From positions 3,968,001 to 4,032,000 of the forward strand of contig OX637797.1 in assembly GCA_951802425.1 (NCBI GenBank): 64,000 nt of DNA, in the 5' to 3' direction. This document shows positions 1 through 12,300 of this stretch, piece after piece. The translations under genes and the position numbers were made by a program. A model generated the notes under the pieces. It had not been told where the DNA came from, searched no databases, and worked only from the letters and a program-made list of their open reading frames with translations. The DNA comes from Clavaria fumosa. Taxonomy: Eukaryota; Basidiomycota; Agaricomycetes; Agaricales; Clavariaceae. Position 1 is the first letter of the stretch, and each line of letters opens with the position of its first letter.

Positions 1-530
1 CCAATGCTGCTGCTGCTGCCGCTGCCGCCGCCATTGTTGTCATCTTTGCTGGCCATGCAGCCATCTTCGTTGTCGTTATTGATGGCCGCTGCAGCTGCCG
101 CCGCCACCACCACTGCTGCTGCTGCGCCGCCGCCACCGTCGTCATCGATGGCCGTGCAGCCGTCACGATCGTCACTATTGATGGCCGCTGCTGTCGTCGT
201 CATTGTTGTCGCTGGCCACGTAGCCATCATTGTTACTGCTGCTGCTGCCGCCGCTGCCGCAATGGCCCCGGTCCCTGATATTGGTCTACGACCACTGTTG
301 TGGGCTTGGGCCATTGCTGCCGCATGCTGCTGTGCCGCCGCCGCCGCCGCCGCCGCTGTCGTCATCGCTGGCCGCTGCTGCTGCCGCCGTTGTCGTCGTC
401 ACTGGCCATGCAGCCGCCACCGCCGCCACCACTGTCATCACCGCCGTCGTTGCTGGCCATGCAGCCATCGTTGTCGTTGTCGTTGATGCTGCCGCTGTGG
501 TTGCCGTGAGGCTGGAAGAGTAGCAAGGGG
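1..530. repeat. GCC/GCT trinucleotide-rich tract
   Basis: The tract is dominated by GCC, GCT, GTC and CCG triplets, so every frame gives long runs of Ala, Leu, Ser, Pro or His. These open frames are composition artefacts. A core at about 261-345 (ATGGCCCCGGTCCCTG followed by a TGGGCTTGGGCCATTGCTGC segment) is closely matched at about 5958-6040. This is therefore a dispersed repeat unit with a triplet-rich tail rather than a lone microsatellite. No gene is supported. Confidence 0.7.
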
Positions 531-1093
531 AGAAGGGGGATGGGATAACAACGCACCATTCTCATCGCTGGAGTTGTTGGGATCGTGTTTCCACAGAGGC
601 ATTCGGGCTCGTGAGGTATTTTCAGATGCTTGTAATATGGTGGGTTATTTATACCCATGCATCGTTCGCACTTGTGTTAGCCGTCGAAAAACTTCTAGTT
701 GGTCTGCAAATTTTGTGAAGACTCTCCGTGGGTTGGTCGTGGGAGGGTCTAGTGCATTTGCTTTGTGTTTGATTTATCGTATCGTCCACCCCACCATAGT
801 TGGGAGCCGTAGGTTAGTACCAGGATGATCGTTGATAGTGAGTTGACGTAGTTGCACCAAGAAAATCAAGCTGGTTTGAAAACTAGTTTAAAATTTGTTG
901 AAAACTCATTTTCTGATGTGTTGAACAGCGGTCTGAAACTGGTCAAAAACTGGTTTAAAACTGGTTGGAAACTGGTCACCTGGGCAGGCCTCCAGTTTTC
1001 GACGTTCAGAACCAGTCAAAAACACTCTGGGACATTTTCTACTGAACACTACTTGTAATATGGTGGAGGAACATATGCTTTACACTACTGTAG
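531..1093. other. no gene seen; short direct repeats
   Basis: No convincing coding pattern is visible. At about 925-985 the octamer AAACTGGT and close variants recur four or five times, a short degenerate direct repeat. The rest is ordinary mixed-composition sequence. Confidence 0.4.
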
Positions 1094-2668
1094 CTAGTTT
1101 TGATTTATAACTAGCCAGCACCCTCCAAAAATTTCTCCTCCCAGCCAAACCTTCTCCTCAGGCGCATTAAACAGTAGCTTGTTTGTGCACTGTGGATTAC
1201 AACAAGCAAATATTCTCGCCCCAGCATTACCAGTGGATGATACCCAGGAGCGAATGCAGCCGCAGGCCTTGCATTGCACAGGGAGCTGATTTCCCCAAGG
1301 GCGAAGCTCAGGGTGAACCCACATATAACGAGCACCGTGTATTTGACCCTCTCTTGCCTGGAGACAGACGATGTCCGTGTGGCGACAAATGGCTGATGTT
1401 GTAGGTAGGAGCCTCCGGAGACAGTCCTCCAGAGGGAATCCCTCCACCAGAACTTGCTGGGCATAGGCAACTACGAACCCTACCATAAGGCAGGGTTGGA
1501 GCTCAGCAGCTGTGAATGCAATGACGTTTGATATTAAAAGGCTGGAAATCTTGATTAATTAGCAAATTGAGAGTGCTAGTTATTGTCTTACCACTTGGTT
1601 GCCTCTGCTAGCTCTGAATAACTATGGAAGTTCTTGACTAATGTTCCACAAGGCATCATCCACAATGTGACCTCTGCCCCTTTGAGGAATGTCAAGTGGG
1701 CAGGTGGGAGGAGGACGTCGAGAAACTAAGGCTTCAAATTAGCTGGAGGCAGATGCATTGTAAACAAACTCATGGGTTTGACCTGGGTGCATAACCCAGG
1801 TGAAAGAAAGAGGTTGCCAGTGTCATCATGAGAATGATTCGTAATAAAAATTATGACGTGGGGATGTTTATTTCTGTGAAAATGGTTAGTACAATATGAT
1901 ATGAAACAGAAAGCTCATACTGAATCTTATGCACCAAGCTCTTCATGTACTCTGTGTGCAACTTGATAAGGATGTCATTGGCAAGATCGAACACAACCTC
2001 TTCATACTGCAATGCCTCATCTCCAAGATACGACCGCATATAGTCAGCGAGAAGTCTTGCCAGCGTTCCAGCAGGATCCATTCCTTTGAGAAGAAAGTGC
2101 AAGACAAGTAGTCCCTTGTTGCTGACATGAGAATTTGCAGTCATTTGAAAATTGCCTACTACCTTGAGAGGTTGTGCAAACGCTGGTCGCAATCTTGCCA
2201 TGTCGGGCTTCCCGTCGATGATGTTGAGGATCTTTGTCAAATAGAACCCCTACAACGCAAAGATAAGAGAACAAAACAGAATAAGTAAATAAATGCTCAC
2301 ATAATATGGGCTGAGGGTGGGTCCTTTGAAAGACCGAGCATGGCAAGTGAGACACATGAACTTGAGGTGTTCGGTGTCGATCGAAGTCGGGATGGTGAGG
2401 CATTTTGTGCATAGCGCCCGAGCACAGTAATCGCAGACAAAAAGAAAACCACCATTAAGGCACATGTAGCAGAACTGTGGAAAGAGTTTATTGTTTTGTA
2501 CTAGTGCTCAGAGCAAAGGCGAATACTCACATTTTCACCCTCACTAGCAAATTGTGGTCTAACCAGCGCTGTAGAAGTAGCTGTCATTCTTGTGGATACA
2601 GCTGACCCTGGGACAATGCGGAGAGCGCGACCGCCAGTACTTCTCTTTGCCGTTTGTTTATTTCACAT
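1094..2668 (-). pseudogene. degraded H3-tail-mimic / ADD-PHD-like finger gene
   Basis: This is a broken paralogue of the gene at 39664-41317. Seen: after a damaged start (ATG immediately followed by TGA at 2663-2665) the frame reads KQTAKRSTGGRALR, very close to the histone H3 tail (ARTKQTARKSTGG). A GT-AG intron follows (donor at 2530). Next comes a C-X2-C-X8-C-X2-C-X4-C-X2-C-X17-C-X2-C finger (about 2300-2470), a second intron, a middle domain (1920-2240), a strand-like segment VIIFITNHSHDDTG and, later, MMPCGT, then a C-terminal part with a CX2C zinc ribbon. Introns flank the finger as in the paralogue. The His and Cys matching H215 and C261 of the intact copy are kept. At least one further in-frame stop (TAG after LKP) lies between them, so it is a pseudogene. 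Exon limits downstream of 1920 are approximate. Confidence 0.75.
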
Positions 2669-3195
2669 TGCGAGGGGGATAAGCACTAAGAGTGAGCGAG
2701 GGTCACGCATATATAATGTTTTCCAGATCACCTTGACTACAACAATACAAGACTACATCTCTTGAATAAGGGAGGTTCAGTCGACAGTGGTACCACACAA
2801 CGATTAGACAGAGGGGAGAACAAGGTGTGAAGTGATATCAGACAAGACGGAAGTTTCCATAACTACCAGGGTAGGCAAGTACAATGATTGGACAAAGGGG
2901 GAACAACACATGTTCAGACCAGGAAGGACTTCTGTAAGATAGGCCTCTCTCATAAACAGTTACTATCACGTGACCCACTATGTCACGCTTACATGTGTTT
3001 GGGTGATGAATTATTGGAAATCTGCATCTAATTTAGACACAGTCCCTCCCTTGCAAATGTGCAACCCAAGACTAGTAGAAAAGGGTCATTAGAACAAATT
3101 GTGGGTTGTGAATTTTCTATTTTCAGCCTGAGGGAGGAGTAGATAGGTATTTACGAAGGCTGCCTCAGGCGGCCTGAGTCAGTCCATTTCTGGCT
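2669..3195. other. intergenic, promoter region between divergent genes
   Basis: No coding exon is supported. This stretch separates two divergent genes (H3-mimic pseudogene on -, DDE transposase on +) and should hold the promoter of the latter. A short TATATAA lies at about 2710. I looked for terminal inverted repeats of the DDE element here and found none by eye. Confidence 0.4.
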
Positions 3196-5422
3196 ATGCC
3201 TAAGCGACCTCGCAATGCTGCAAAAAACATAAAAAATCTAGGGGATTGTGCCAAGAAGACCAAGATAAAACCTGAAGGCCCCGAAAAAGAGAATATGGAT
3301 GTGAGTAGCTATCAAATACCTTTTGCCGTGCTGAGTTCTTGTGTCAATAGCCAAAGACCAACATTATGAATAAAGGTAGACAAGAAAAGGCAACCCATGC
3401 TCTTGCCAGCATGAGAAATACATTTGCAGAGATCACTCAATGTACTTGGGCAGCTGAGTCTCCGCTGGTGGGAGCAGTCACAGTCATGGACAATGGAGTG
3501 ATAGCGGAAGAAGGTGATTCAGAGCTGTTTGCAGCTGCTACAGGGACAACCGAAGATGAGGAGGGAGAAGAGGAAGTTATCCCTGAGCCAGAAAATGGTC
3601 AAGACGCTCTCGAGCCAGGAGCAAACCCATTCCTTTCCCCACCCACACTCGACGATGCTCGTTCTGCTCTTGCTGCCCTCAAATCTATTCTCAGGCCAAA
3701 GCGGAAATCTGGAATTGGCCACAACCCTTTTGATGGTGACAATCTCTTGAGACAGCGGCTTGAGATGCTCAAAGCATTCCTGTGGAGCTACACAGATGGT
3801 TGTCAGTCACTCAAATGGATTGGGGCCTCCGAAATGACAGCTCATGCCTTTGAAAGAGGGCCGCACCTTGCCCGTAAGCTCCGTCAATGGGCTCGATCAT
3901 TCCTGGTGGACCGAGAGGACCTGCCTGTCAATCTCTATGGAAGCTGGAATGTGTCGTTACTGGATAAGGGAGAGTTGGCAAAAGAGATCCACACACACCT
4001 TCAGGGGATTGGAAAGTATGTCAGAGCTTTGGACATTGTCCATTTTCTCGACACGAAAGACATCAAGGAGCGTTACAGACTAAACAAAACCATTTCTTTT
4101 GCAACTGCCCAACGGTGGATGCATATGATGGATTATAGATGGACAAAGGGCCCTAACGGTCAATATGTTGATGGACATGAACGAGAGGATGTTGTCACAT
4201 ACCGGCAAACCAAGTTCCTCCCCACAATAGCGAAACTTGAACCCAACATGCGTGCTTGGAAAGATGGCAAGGAAATCACTTCCCTCGGCACTCAGCCTGC
4301 CAGCCGCTGCACCGTCATCTGGTGGCATGACGAATCGACTTTTTATGCAAATGACAGGCGCAAAACTTACTGGGTACACAAGGATGAGAAGGCCACCCCG
4401 CAACCGAAAGGAGAGGGTGCATCTCTGATGATCGCTGATTTTGTGTCTGCTGACCATGGTTGGCTTCGTTCTGCAAATGGGGAGGAGGAGGCACGGGTCT
4501 TCTTTCGTGCAGGAAAGGCTCACGAAGGATATTTTACATCTGAAGACGTCTTGAAGCATGCCTCGACAGCCATGGATATCCTATTGAAGCATTTTCCTAA
4601 TGAGGATCATGTCTTTGTGTTCGACAACGCAACCACGCACCTGAAGCGCGCCGACGACGCACTGTCTGCTCGAAAGATGCCCAAGTTCCCCAATAAGCCT
4701 GGCAATCCAATCTTTGGGGTCGACGTTCCTGTTCTTGGCAGCAATGGGCCGGTCCACAGCCCTGATGGCAAGGTCTTGAAGCAACGCATCCCCATGTCGG
4801 ATGGCCGGCTTTCAGATGGCTCCCCCCAGCCACTGTACTTTCCAGCAGGCCACGAGCAAGCAGGGGCCTTCAAAGGGATGGCCAGGATCCTCGAAGAGCG
4901 GGGTTTCGCTGGGGCAAGACAGCTTCGAGCTGAATGTCAGGGATTCAAGTGCCCACCAAATACTGGCTCACCAAGTTGCTGCTGCCGTAGGATCTTATTC
5001 AGCCAGCCAGACTTTGTTGAGGTAGAGTCCCTCCTGGAGACTGCGTGCAAGGCACATGGCTTTCAGTGTTATTTCTTGCCAAAATTCCATTGCGAGTTGA
5101 ACTTCATCGAACAGTGTTGGGGGTATGCCAAACGGAGATACCGCATGTTTCCACCATCGACCAAGGAATCTGACCTCAAGCGCAATGTCCTTGAAGCCTT
5201 GGATAGTGTTCCACTTCAATCCATGCGAAGGTGAGTGTTTATTAACATGCCAGATGGTTATTGATTGTCCCACTCAGATTCACTACACGTTCACAACGAT
5301 TCATGGATGCTTATCGAAAGGGGCTATCTGGCAAACAGGCAGCATGGGCTGCCAAGAAGTACCGTGGTCATCGCGTCCTCCCTGATGCTATCCTTGATGA
5401 ACTTGAGCACTCAAGCATCTGA
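3196..5422 (+). CDS. DDE-superfamily transposase, apparently intact
   Basis: Three exons (3196-3300, 3351-5230, 5278-5422) with GT-AG introns of 50 and 47 nt join to one 709-residue frame without stops. The Lys/Arg-rich N-terminus (MPKRPRNAAKN...) looks like a nuclear or DNA-binding leader. The catalytic core resembles Tc1/mariner-like DDE endonucleases: D362 in WWHDESTF, D460 in FVFDNATTH, and E617 in CELNFIEQCW. The second Asp and the Glu are about 157 residues apart. This is far more than the 34-39 usual for Tc1/mariner, because a Cys-containing insert (CPPN...CCCRRI) lies between them. The expected reaction is cut-and-paste strand transfer in the nucleus. No terminal repeats were found, so the element's ends are unknown. 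Internal ORFs on other frames are shadows. Confidence 0.8.
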
Positions 5423-5699
5423 ATATTGCTGTTATCACAGTCCCGACCCTGCTACCATCCATGGCGAGTCCACGAGAGCACTTCGTGCGCATGGGGGTCA
5501 ATTGATCATGTGCATGTCACATACTTGTCACAGTAGTTGAATATGAATGAGGTCTATCTTATCTGTAGTTACAAAGGCACAACGAGAATATATCCAAGGC
5601 TGGAACAAAGCATCTAAGAGAGCGTGATGAGTGTTGAGAAGGGTCTAATGCTCAAACATTCTCTTGTTTACTTGTATCTATAATTGTTCTCATTCACTT

Positions 5700-6160
5700 G
5701 TTTTATAGTTGTCCCTTTGTGTCTACCTGCTCTCTCTCCTTGTATTTACCTACTGGTGCCGTCGTGCCCTCTTGGCATTCGTGCTATGGCCCTGTAGCAG
5801 ATACTTGCAGAGACAAGACCTTGTGCATGCCTGCCACCTGCCGCCTGCTCTTCTGCCACTCCTTGCCACCTGTTCCCTGCTATGCCTGTCCCGCCCCGCC
5901 CTGCTGCCACTGCTGCTCTCTTTCCCCACCCTGATGCTTTGCTTCTGCCCTGTCCCTGCTGCCACCAATGGCCCCAGTCCCTGCCATTGGTCTGTGACCA
6001 CTGTTGGGGGCTTGGGCCATTGCTGCTGCATGCTGCAGCCGCCACCACCGCCGTTGTCACTGTTGTTGCTGTCGCTGGCTGCTGCTCTTCTCACATCTCT
6101 GAAGAGCCCGGGGAGCCTGGTCGAGCACTCTGTTTGTTCTAAAATGAGTATGCGGTGACA
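5700..6160. repeat. second copy of GCC-rich dispersed repeat
   Basis: Pyrimidine/GCC-rich sequence holding a near copy (about 5958-6040) of the core found at 261-345, with the same triplet-rich tail. Several long open frames cross it on both strands but show only low-complexity Leu, Pro and Ala composition. No gene is supported. The 5423-5699 stretch before it is also featureless. Confidence 0.55.
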
Positions 6161-6186
6161 GCTGGCTTCAAAGCCACTAGCCCTGC

Positions 6187-6204
6187 TTAGGGTTAGGGTT
6201 AGGG
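6187..6204 (+). repeat. interstitial telomere-type repeat (TTAGGG)x3
   Basis: Three perfect consecutive TTAGGG units. TTAGGG is the telomere repeat of most filamentous fungi and basidiomycetes. This short internal run lies at the edge of the GCC-rich repeat. Confidence 0.8.
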
Positions 6205-7725
6205 CTCCAAAATGGCAAAAGTTACAGCACCATTTCTTTATATCATCTTCATTTCAAAAAAAGTATCAAGTACAAATAATTTACAAGTCTATCTAGCGTA
6301 AAATGTATCAAAACGAAAACCATGTCTGGCATTTACGTCAGAGGATGGGTGGCCAAATCCACCTCTGACTAGCCATTCGCATCGCAATATATGCTTCATT
6401 GCAAAGAGGGCACTGCAATCTAAGCAGTGCCCCACTTCGCTGAAGCAAGAGGTCCCCCCAGTCTCGAGTAGATAAAAAAAACAAACTTACTGATTGTCAT
6501 CCATAAGGAATCTGTAAGAAACTGGGGTGGGAGGACGCTAACCACATGGTGGCTAGCAGTCCATCCCAGAGCCCATACGGCAACCCCAAGGTATGAGTGG
6601 GGTGAGAGGACGCTAACCACATGGCAGCTAGCAGTCCATCTCGGAGCCCATACAGCAACCCCAGGGTATGAGCGCAAGCAAAACAAAATCACTTACAATG
6701 ATGAGGGGTTGGGGGAGGTCGGCTGCATGACAGACGACACTCACATCCTTGGCCCATTTGGCCACCCCAGGTGGGTATGAATGAGAGTTGGTTGGGGCTG
6801 GCTCGCATCTAAACTGCCACCAAACCAAAAGGCCCATACGGCCACCCTCTTCATATGAAATTCTGAAAAACCACATCAACGAGCACCACATCAACCAATA
6901 GTGAGTCGCATTAGAATACACGCACCTCCGCAGGTGTCGAGCTAAGAGACACCTGATGACAGACAAGGGCAGCATTCCCTGTGCGGCACTGCAGTTGCCG
7001 CACAGAGAATGCTGTCCCTGTCCATCACGAACCATAACATAGATGTCCCAGGCGGCGCGGCAGGAGGCTCAGCGGGCGGGCAGACAGTGGAAACAAGGCG
7101 GACAAGAGCGACGAGGCGGACGAGAGCGACGAGGCAGACGAGAGTGGGGAGGCGGACGAGAGTGGCGAGGCAGATGAGAGTGAGGCGATGAGACGAAAAG
7201 GAGCGGAGGGGATGACGTGGCAGAAGACAAAAGACAGTGGGACCATCTTTGTTTGTTTTCTTGTTATAAGGCCATTCAACATTTGGCTCTATTTGTTAAT
7301 ATTGACATGTCACATGATCTCAACATTACACGATCACGTGTTGCCTTCTCACTGCCACGTCTGACCCACTTCTCGCCCCCGCTCTCCGCTCTGCTAATCC
7401 CAGTACCCTGTGCCCTGCTTCTGCCGCTTAGTGCACCCTGCACCCAGCCCACACTGCTTAGCACACCCTGCACTCCATCCACTCTCCGCCGATCCCGCTC
7501 AGTGGCACACTAAATGACAGCAATATAACCTACAAACCCATGCCACATACCTCCATCCCCAATTCATCCTTTATCTCATAAATATGTCCCATACATACAA
7601 CCACGTCTTTGTCTTTGCCACATCTTGTGGTATATAAATGCTGATTCAAAAAAAAAAAAAAGGAGTCATGTGACCTTGTCGACCGTCGAACCCCCTAACA
7701 TAGATTTGTGAATTCAGCTCATCCA
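6205..7725. other. repeat-rich intergenic region, no gene
   Basis: No supported gene. Two tandem copies of a 74-bp unit lie at 6526-6599 and 6600-6673 (GGACGCTAACCACATGG ... CAACCCCAAGGTATGAG). A purine-rich minisatellite with about 10-bp units (GACGAGAGCGACGAGGCG-type) lies at about 7085-7195. A poly-A run sits at 7646-7660. The open frames seen here are repeat artefacts. Confidence 0.5.
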
Positions 7726-9207
7726 ATGGCCAAAAGGAAGCATCAAGAGACTAACTTATCTGGCTCAAACAAGAGGACCAATTATGCTCCTTGTGATGCG
7801 TATGTATCGTCTAACTGAGCTGAGTTGATGTCTAACGCCCACCCAAGGCCATCTACTTTGAAAGACACCATGTGGAGCCTCTTACACACTACGATATGCA
7901 AGCATGTTCCTCATAAAATGCAAAAGCCACTCAAGACAAGGCAAGTCATCAATTTTTAATCCTGTTAAGCCATCTAAAATTGAAGGAAGGTTGAAAATTT
8001 GGGGTGAACTTGAGGAATTGAGAGTTGCCATGAATTCCAGCAACAAGAGTAATGCTGACGACCAACCTGTGACTCAAGAAGAACTACAACATGTAGTTCT
8101 AGTTGTGGCCTATGCCCTCTTCAACCCAAGTGTGTTAGCTTAAATGACTTGCAACAATCAGCTGAACAATTTGACCATTCAGTTCAAACTGAATGGGACA
8201 TAGATCGGTTTGCAGACAGCGTGAAACATATCAATCTCATTGCCAAACGCAGCAATAATTTCGATGCAGCCATGGTGAAATTCAGCAAATATTTCAAGCA
8301 GCCTCAAGACCTTGGTGTTCAAGAGGAACCCTGCACAATACTTGATAAGCACGGTCGTATCTTGCTGTGGGCTCTGCCTGGAATTCTTTCTAGTGCTAGA
8401 GTGGTGAGATAAGGCAATCCATTTTGAGCCATATTTTCTAACCAATTTACAGGAGCAGTACAACATAGGGTGTGAGCGCATTAGCAAGCATCTGGACAGA
8501 GACTTGCAAAGTAATGCTGGGTGTACTACGGGATTTGTCGAACCCGAAGGCAGAGGTCGTTTTGGTGCTGGAATCAAGTCCTTCTCTCCTGGCTGGTTTA
8601 TGCAGGGCCAGCAACAGGTAATGCTGTCACATAACTACCTTGTTGTACTGTCTCAATTTGTCAACAGCTCAGTGATAAACTGCATGCTTCGATCAGCTTG
8701 CAGACTGCATATGGTTCCTCCTTCATTCGAGGAATCACACATGCAAAGAAGCTGTGCAATTCAATTATGGCCTTGGTTGCACCAGAACAATATGACTTTG
8801 GGAGCTCAGCCATTGACCAAGTGCAAGCTGGGGTGGCAATGGCAAAAACATACAAGAATGTGCAGCTTTGGCCCTCGATTTTTACGGCAATGGAAGTCAT
8901 CGTGAACAGGAAGACTCCTGCACATCGCGACAAGTGAGGCTGCCTGGCTCACTACGATCTTTTGGTTAGTGCTGGAACTCACAAGCAGGCTTACATGGCA
9001 CTCCAGGAACTTGGTGGTAAATTTTCCTACAATCCTGGAACTGTCCTTGTATTTGCTAGTAAAGTTATTCTGCATGAAGTGATGGATTGGGAGGGTGGCG
9101 AACGATTGTGCATTGCTCATTTCATGAAAGATTCTGTTCATGACCATCTACAGATACCAAGACCAACTTACCCAACTCAGAATACGTACATGCAATTGTT
9201 GAACTAG
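7726..9207 (+). pseudogene. TET/JBP-like 2OG-Fe(II) dioxygenase, disrupted
   Basis: A multi-exon gene. The N-terminus MAKRKHQETNLSGSNKR is followed by an intron (donor at about 7799). Conserved blocks include GRILLWALPGILS (about 8350), an intron ending at 8452, the segment FSPGWFMQGQQQ, an intron at 8618-8668, and then WPSIFTAMEVIVNRKTPAHRDK. TPAHRD is the HxD iron-binding motif of TET/JBP-type oxygenases. The distal His and the oxoglutarate side are likely ILHEV and GERLCIAHFMKD (about 9070-9130). An in-frame TGA at 8935-8937 directly after HRDK, and at least one frameshift around 7945, break it. Family role: oxidation of 5-methylcytosine or a related base in DNA. It faces the KDZ transposase tail to tail, 111 bp apart, matching the known KDZ-TET/JBP association in basidiomycetes. 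Confidence 0.7.
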
Positions 9208-9318
9208 GTACATTTATATAGAAACTGGTCACTTCATCACTGTTGTTGAACTCCAGGAAAAGAGCTTCTGTCTGGGTGAAATTGCAGTGCTTTGTATCCC
9301 CACAATTGATGTGGCTAG

Positions 9319-12300
9319 CTAAGATTTGACTTGTGATAGACTCAAAATATCACCCCAGGCAGTAGATGCAGCCTCCCTCATCCACCTCCATACCATAGCC
9401 TGCTTCTCAGCATAGCTTCTGTGACCATGCAAGCACTGTGTTTCTGCCCAGACTCTCCTCCTCTCCCATTCCCTTTGTTGGTGTGAATACCATGCCAATG
9501 CCCATGTCATTTCGTGTCTCACCAATAACATCTCTTCTTCCCACCTGTCATATCGAGCCTTTGCTCTCAGCCAGTTCACCCTCAATACTTATTTCAGTCA
9601 GCATAGAAACATATGAGGAAGTTAACATATCGAAGAACTCACTTTCATTCATCAAAGGGTTCCCAGCATTCCCCCCAGTCCCAATCCTCCAGAACCAGGG
9701 TAATACATCATTTCGCTGCCCAATCCGGTTTTCCTCTGCCACATCTGTGTTAACTTTCAAGTCCGTGTCTTGGAGAACTTGAAACTTCTCAAGTACATGT
9801 GCAGGTGCTCCCAGGCTTATCAAGGCAGCCCTAGCACACTTGTACCTCCCAGTATACTCCTTGATCTTGTCATTCACTTGGAGGAGTTCTAAGCGGCTCC
9901 TGGTCTTGCTTGCCTGGGTTTTGGATTTTCGAATTCGTATCTTGTAAAGCAATGACTTGTGTCCAATTGCTAGTCTGAGCCCTTCAAGTGACTCCTCTGC
10001 TTGTACCACCCACAGCTGTATTTCTTGATCCACAAATTTTTCCCACCCATTTTTCAAGCAGAAGTCGTGGCCAAACGTAGAAGGCATCCAAAGCCTGTTC
10101 TGTATGCAATTCTGCTTGTCCATGTCCAGGTCTTCCACGTCACCATCCTGAGGATCATCCTGTGTTTCTTCTATAGGTCCAGTGTCTTCTGGCATGGTCT
10201 CCTGGTGTTGGTCATCCCACTCGAAATCTCCCAGAACAGTATAGACTCATTGGTTGAAATTTTCAATTTTGGATTGAAGTGCATTCTGTTTATCAATAAT
10301 GCTTTGCTTCTGAGCTGCTGTGAGTCTCCTCTTCAGGGTTAGGTCAATTGAACATCTGGAGGCTCATTGGCATGTGTGTAGGCTTAGCATCTTGAATGTC
10401 ACTTACTGAATATGTTCCAGATCCATGCCTTGAGTCAGGAATGATGTAATCCCCGAAGGTAATCCAGTTTCTTTTTCCCTAGCTGAGAGAGTTAGCCTGA
10501 TATCTGCAAGAGTTGGTGCTTCATATTGAAATTTTCAGATTTCCATCTCTAGTGATGAAGTGAGGAATAGAAACTCACTCTTTTCTAGTTGTATATCATA
10601 TATTTTGAGGGCTTCCCCTCGATTTTGCAAAGCAATCTGCTCTAAATTCATCCATTCTTCCCTTGCTTCTGATCCAATCCCTTCATTCAAATCATTGAAT
10701 GCAATCTTGGTTTGTCGAAGACCTTCTGTTGCAGCGTTGTACTTCGCCAGGAGGGCCTTCACTAGATTGCATATTCAGTTATCCCAAATTCACTTAGGAA
10801 ATTTTGATACCCACCAATCCCCACCATCTTCTTCCAGTTTGAGTCTCGCATATAGTCATCCAATACTTCGTGGCGATGTGCCTTGCTCATGGCCCGTATG
10901 CTGCTGGAGACCTTGTTCAGGTTTGACCACAGAGTCTCCAAAATCTCTCCATCTTGTTGGCCAGCACCATGAACAAAGTTCAAGGAGAACAGTGGGAAAC
11001 AGGAACGAATGTGTGCCCCCAAGTGAAATTTACCCACTGCAGGTATGATTGTTGTTGAAGGGGGCACAGACAGATACTGGCTCCCCTGGACCCTCTTGTC
11101 GAAATTGCGAATCCACTGACAACAGATATCATAGATGACTAAAGTCTCTGTCATCCCTTCTGTCCTATATTTGATAGCTTGGCAAATTGCATAGTCAATG
11201 TTGATGTGACTGGAAGACAAAGCAACAAGTATTTGCAACCAAATTCAAATATACAGACATTTTCAGCTCACCACTCGCCCTTCTGGAAATCAACCACAGA
11301 ATGTGGCACAAAACACCCATGCTGTGAGCAGGCACATGCCCCTATTCCTGTGGCTTCCAGGTGACTTGAGTGAGCATTTGACTGGCTTATAGCCCTGTGA
11401 TTTGAGCATTTTGATTTCTGTTGTAGGAGTGAATCTCAGGTGACCAGTCCAAGTTAGACACCTACATCTCGAATCTCTAAGCCCTCAGAGAGGTGATGTT
11501 GATAATTCACCTCCTCTACAATATATGCCTCTCCATTTGCTAACCTAACATCTTTCTCTGCTCTTCGCATTTTTAAGTGTTCTGCTGAGAAATTTCTGTC
11601 AACAACCAGGGATCTGCGGAAAAGCCATCTGGCATTTCTTTATCAGAGTTTGCATGCATTCAGTGAAAACAAGACTTACTGATCTGGTTGACTTTGCCAG
11701 TTGTTAGGAAGATTAATGCCAGGTTGAGGGCAAGCAGGACAAAACAGTGCTAGGTCCCCATTTCCTGTTTTCCTATCCAAGTCATGCCCAAAACCAAATC
11801 GTTTTCTATTTGTCAAGTCTCGCCATTGACGAGATACTCTCATTAGTTCACGGTATCAATCCTAATGTCAGCAGCTTGTCAATACAAATGGAGGGAAAAG
11901 GAGAGGAGAAGGATACTAACTGGTACAGTGTCTGGGAAGGCATTTGAGGTAAATCTCTTTAGTTTGGAGTAAAAAGCGCCTGCTGAGGTTTTACACTCCA
12001 TAGCCTCAATATAGAAGTGACCAAGGACTTCAAATGTGAACACTGTTTGAGGTTTTGTAAAGCTGGCAGGAAACAGATGGTGTTGAAGCAGCTGTATATG
12101 GTGGGAAGGAGCATTTGAGCATTGGCAGTAATAGATGCTCCGTCGGCACACTCCATTTGAGTGTACAACTAGAAGCAGACTTGCACCCGGCCTATCCAAA
12201 TTAGGTTCATTTCTGGTATCTTGCTCACATTGATCCTTCTCCCTGTACCCTTCCTCTTTGAATTCTGGACACGGTGAGCCTTGATGCCCTAAGTGAATTG

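Noticed and set aside
4..523. Long open frames in the GCC/GCT tract
   Set aside because: Ala/Leu/Pro/Ser runs in all frames of a triplet repeat; no domain and no splice structure.
2669..5700. Terminal inverted repeats for the DDE transposase
   Set aside because: Searched by eye on both sides of 3196-5422; no convincing pair or target duplication was found.
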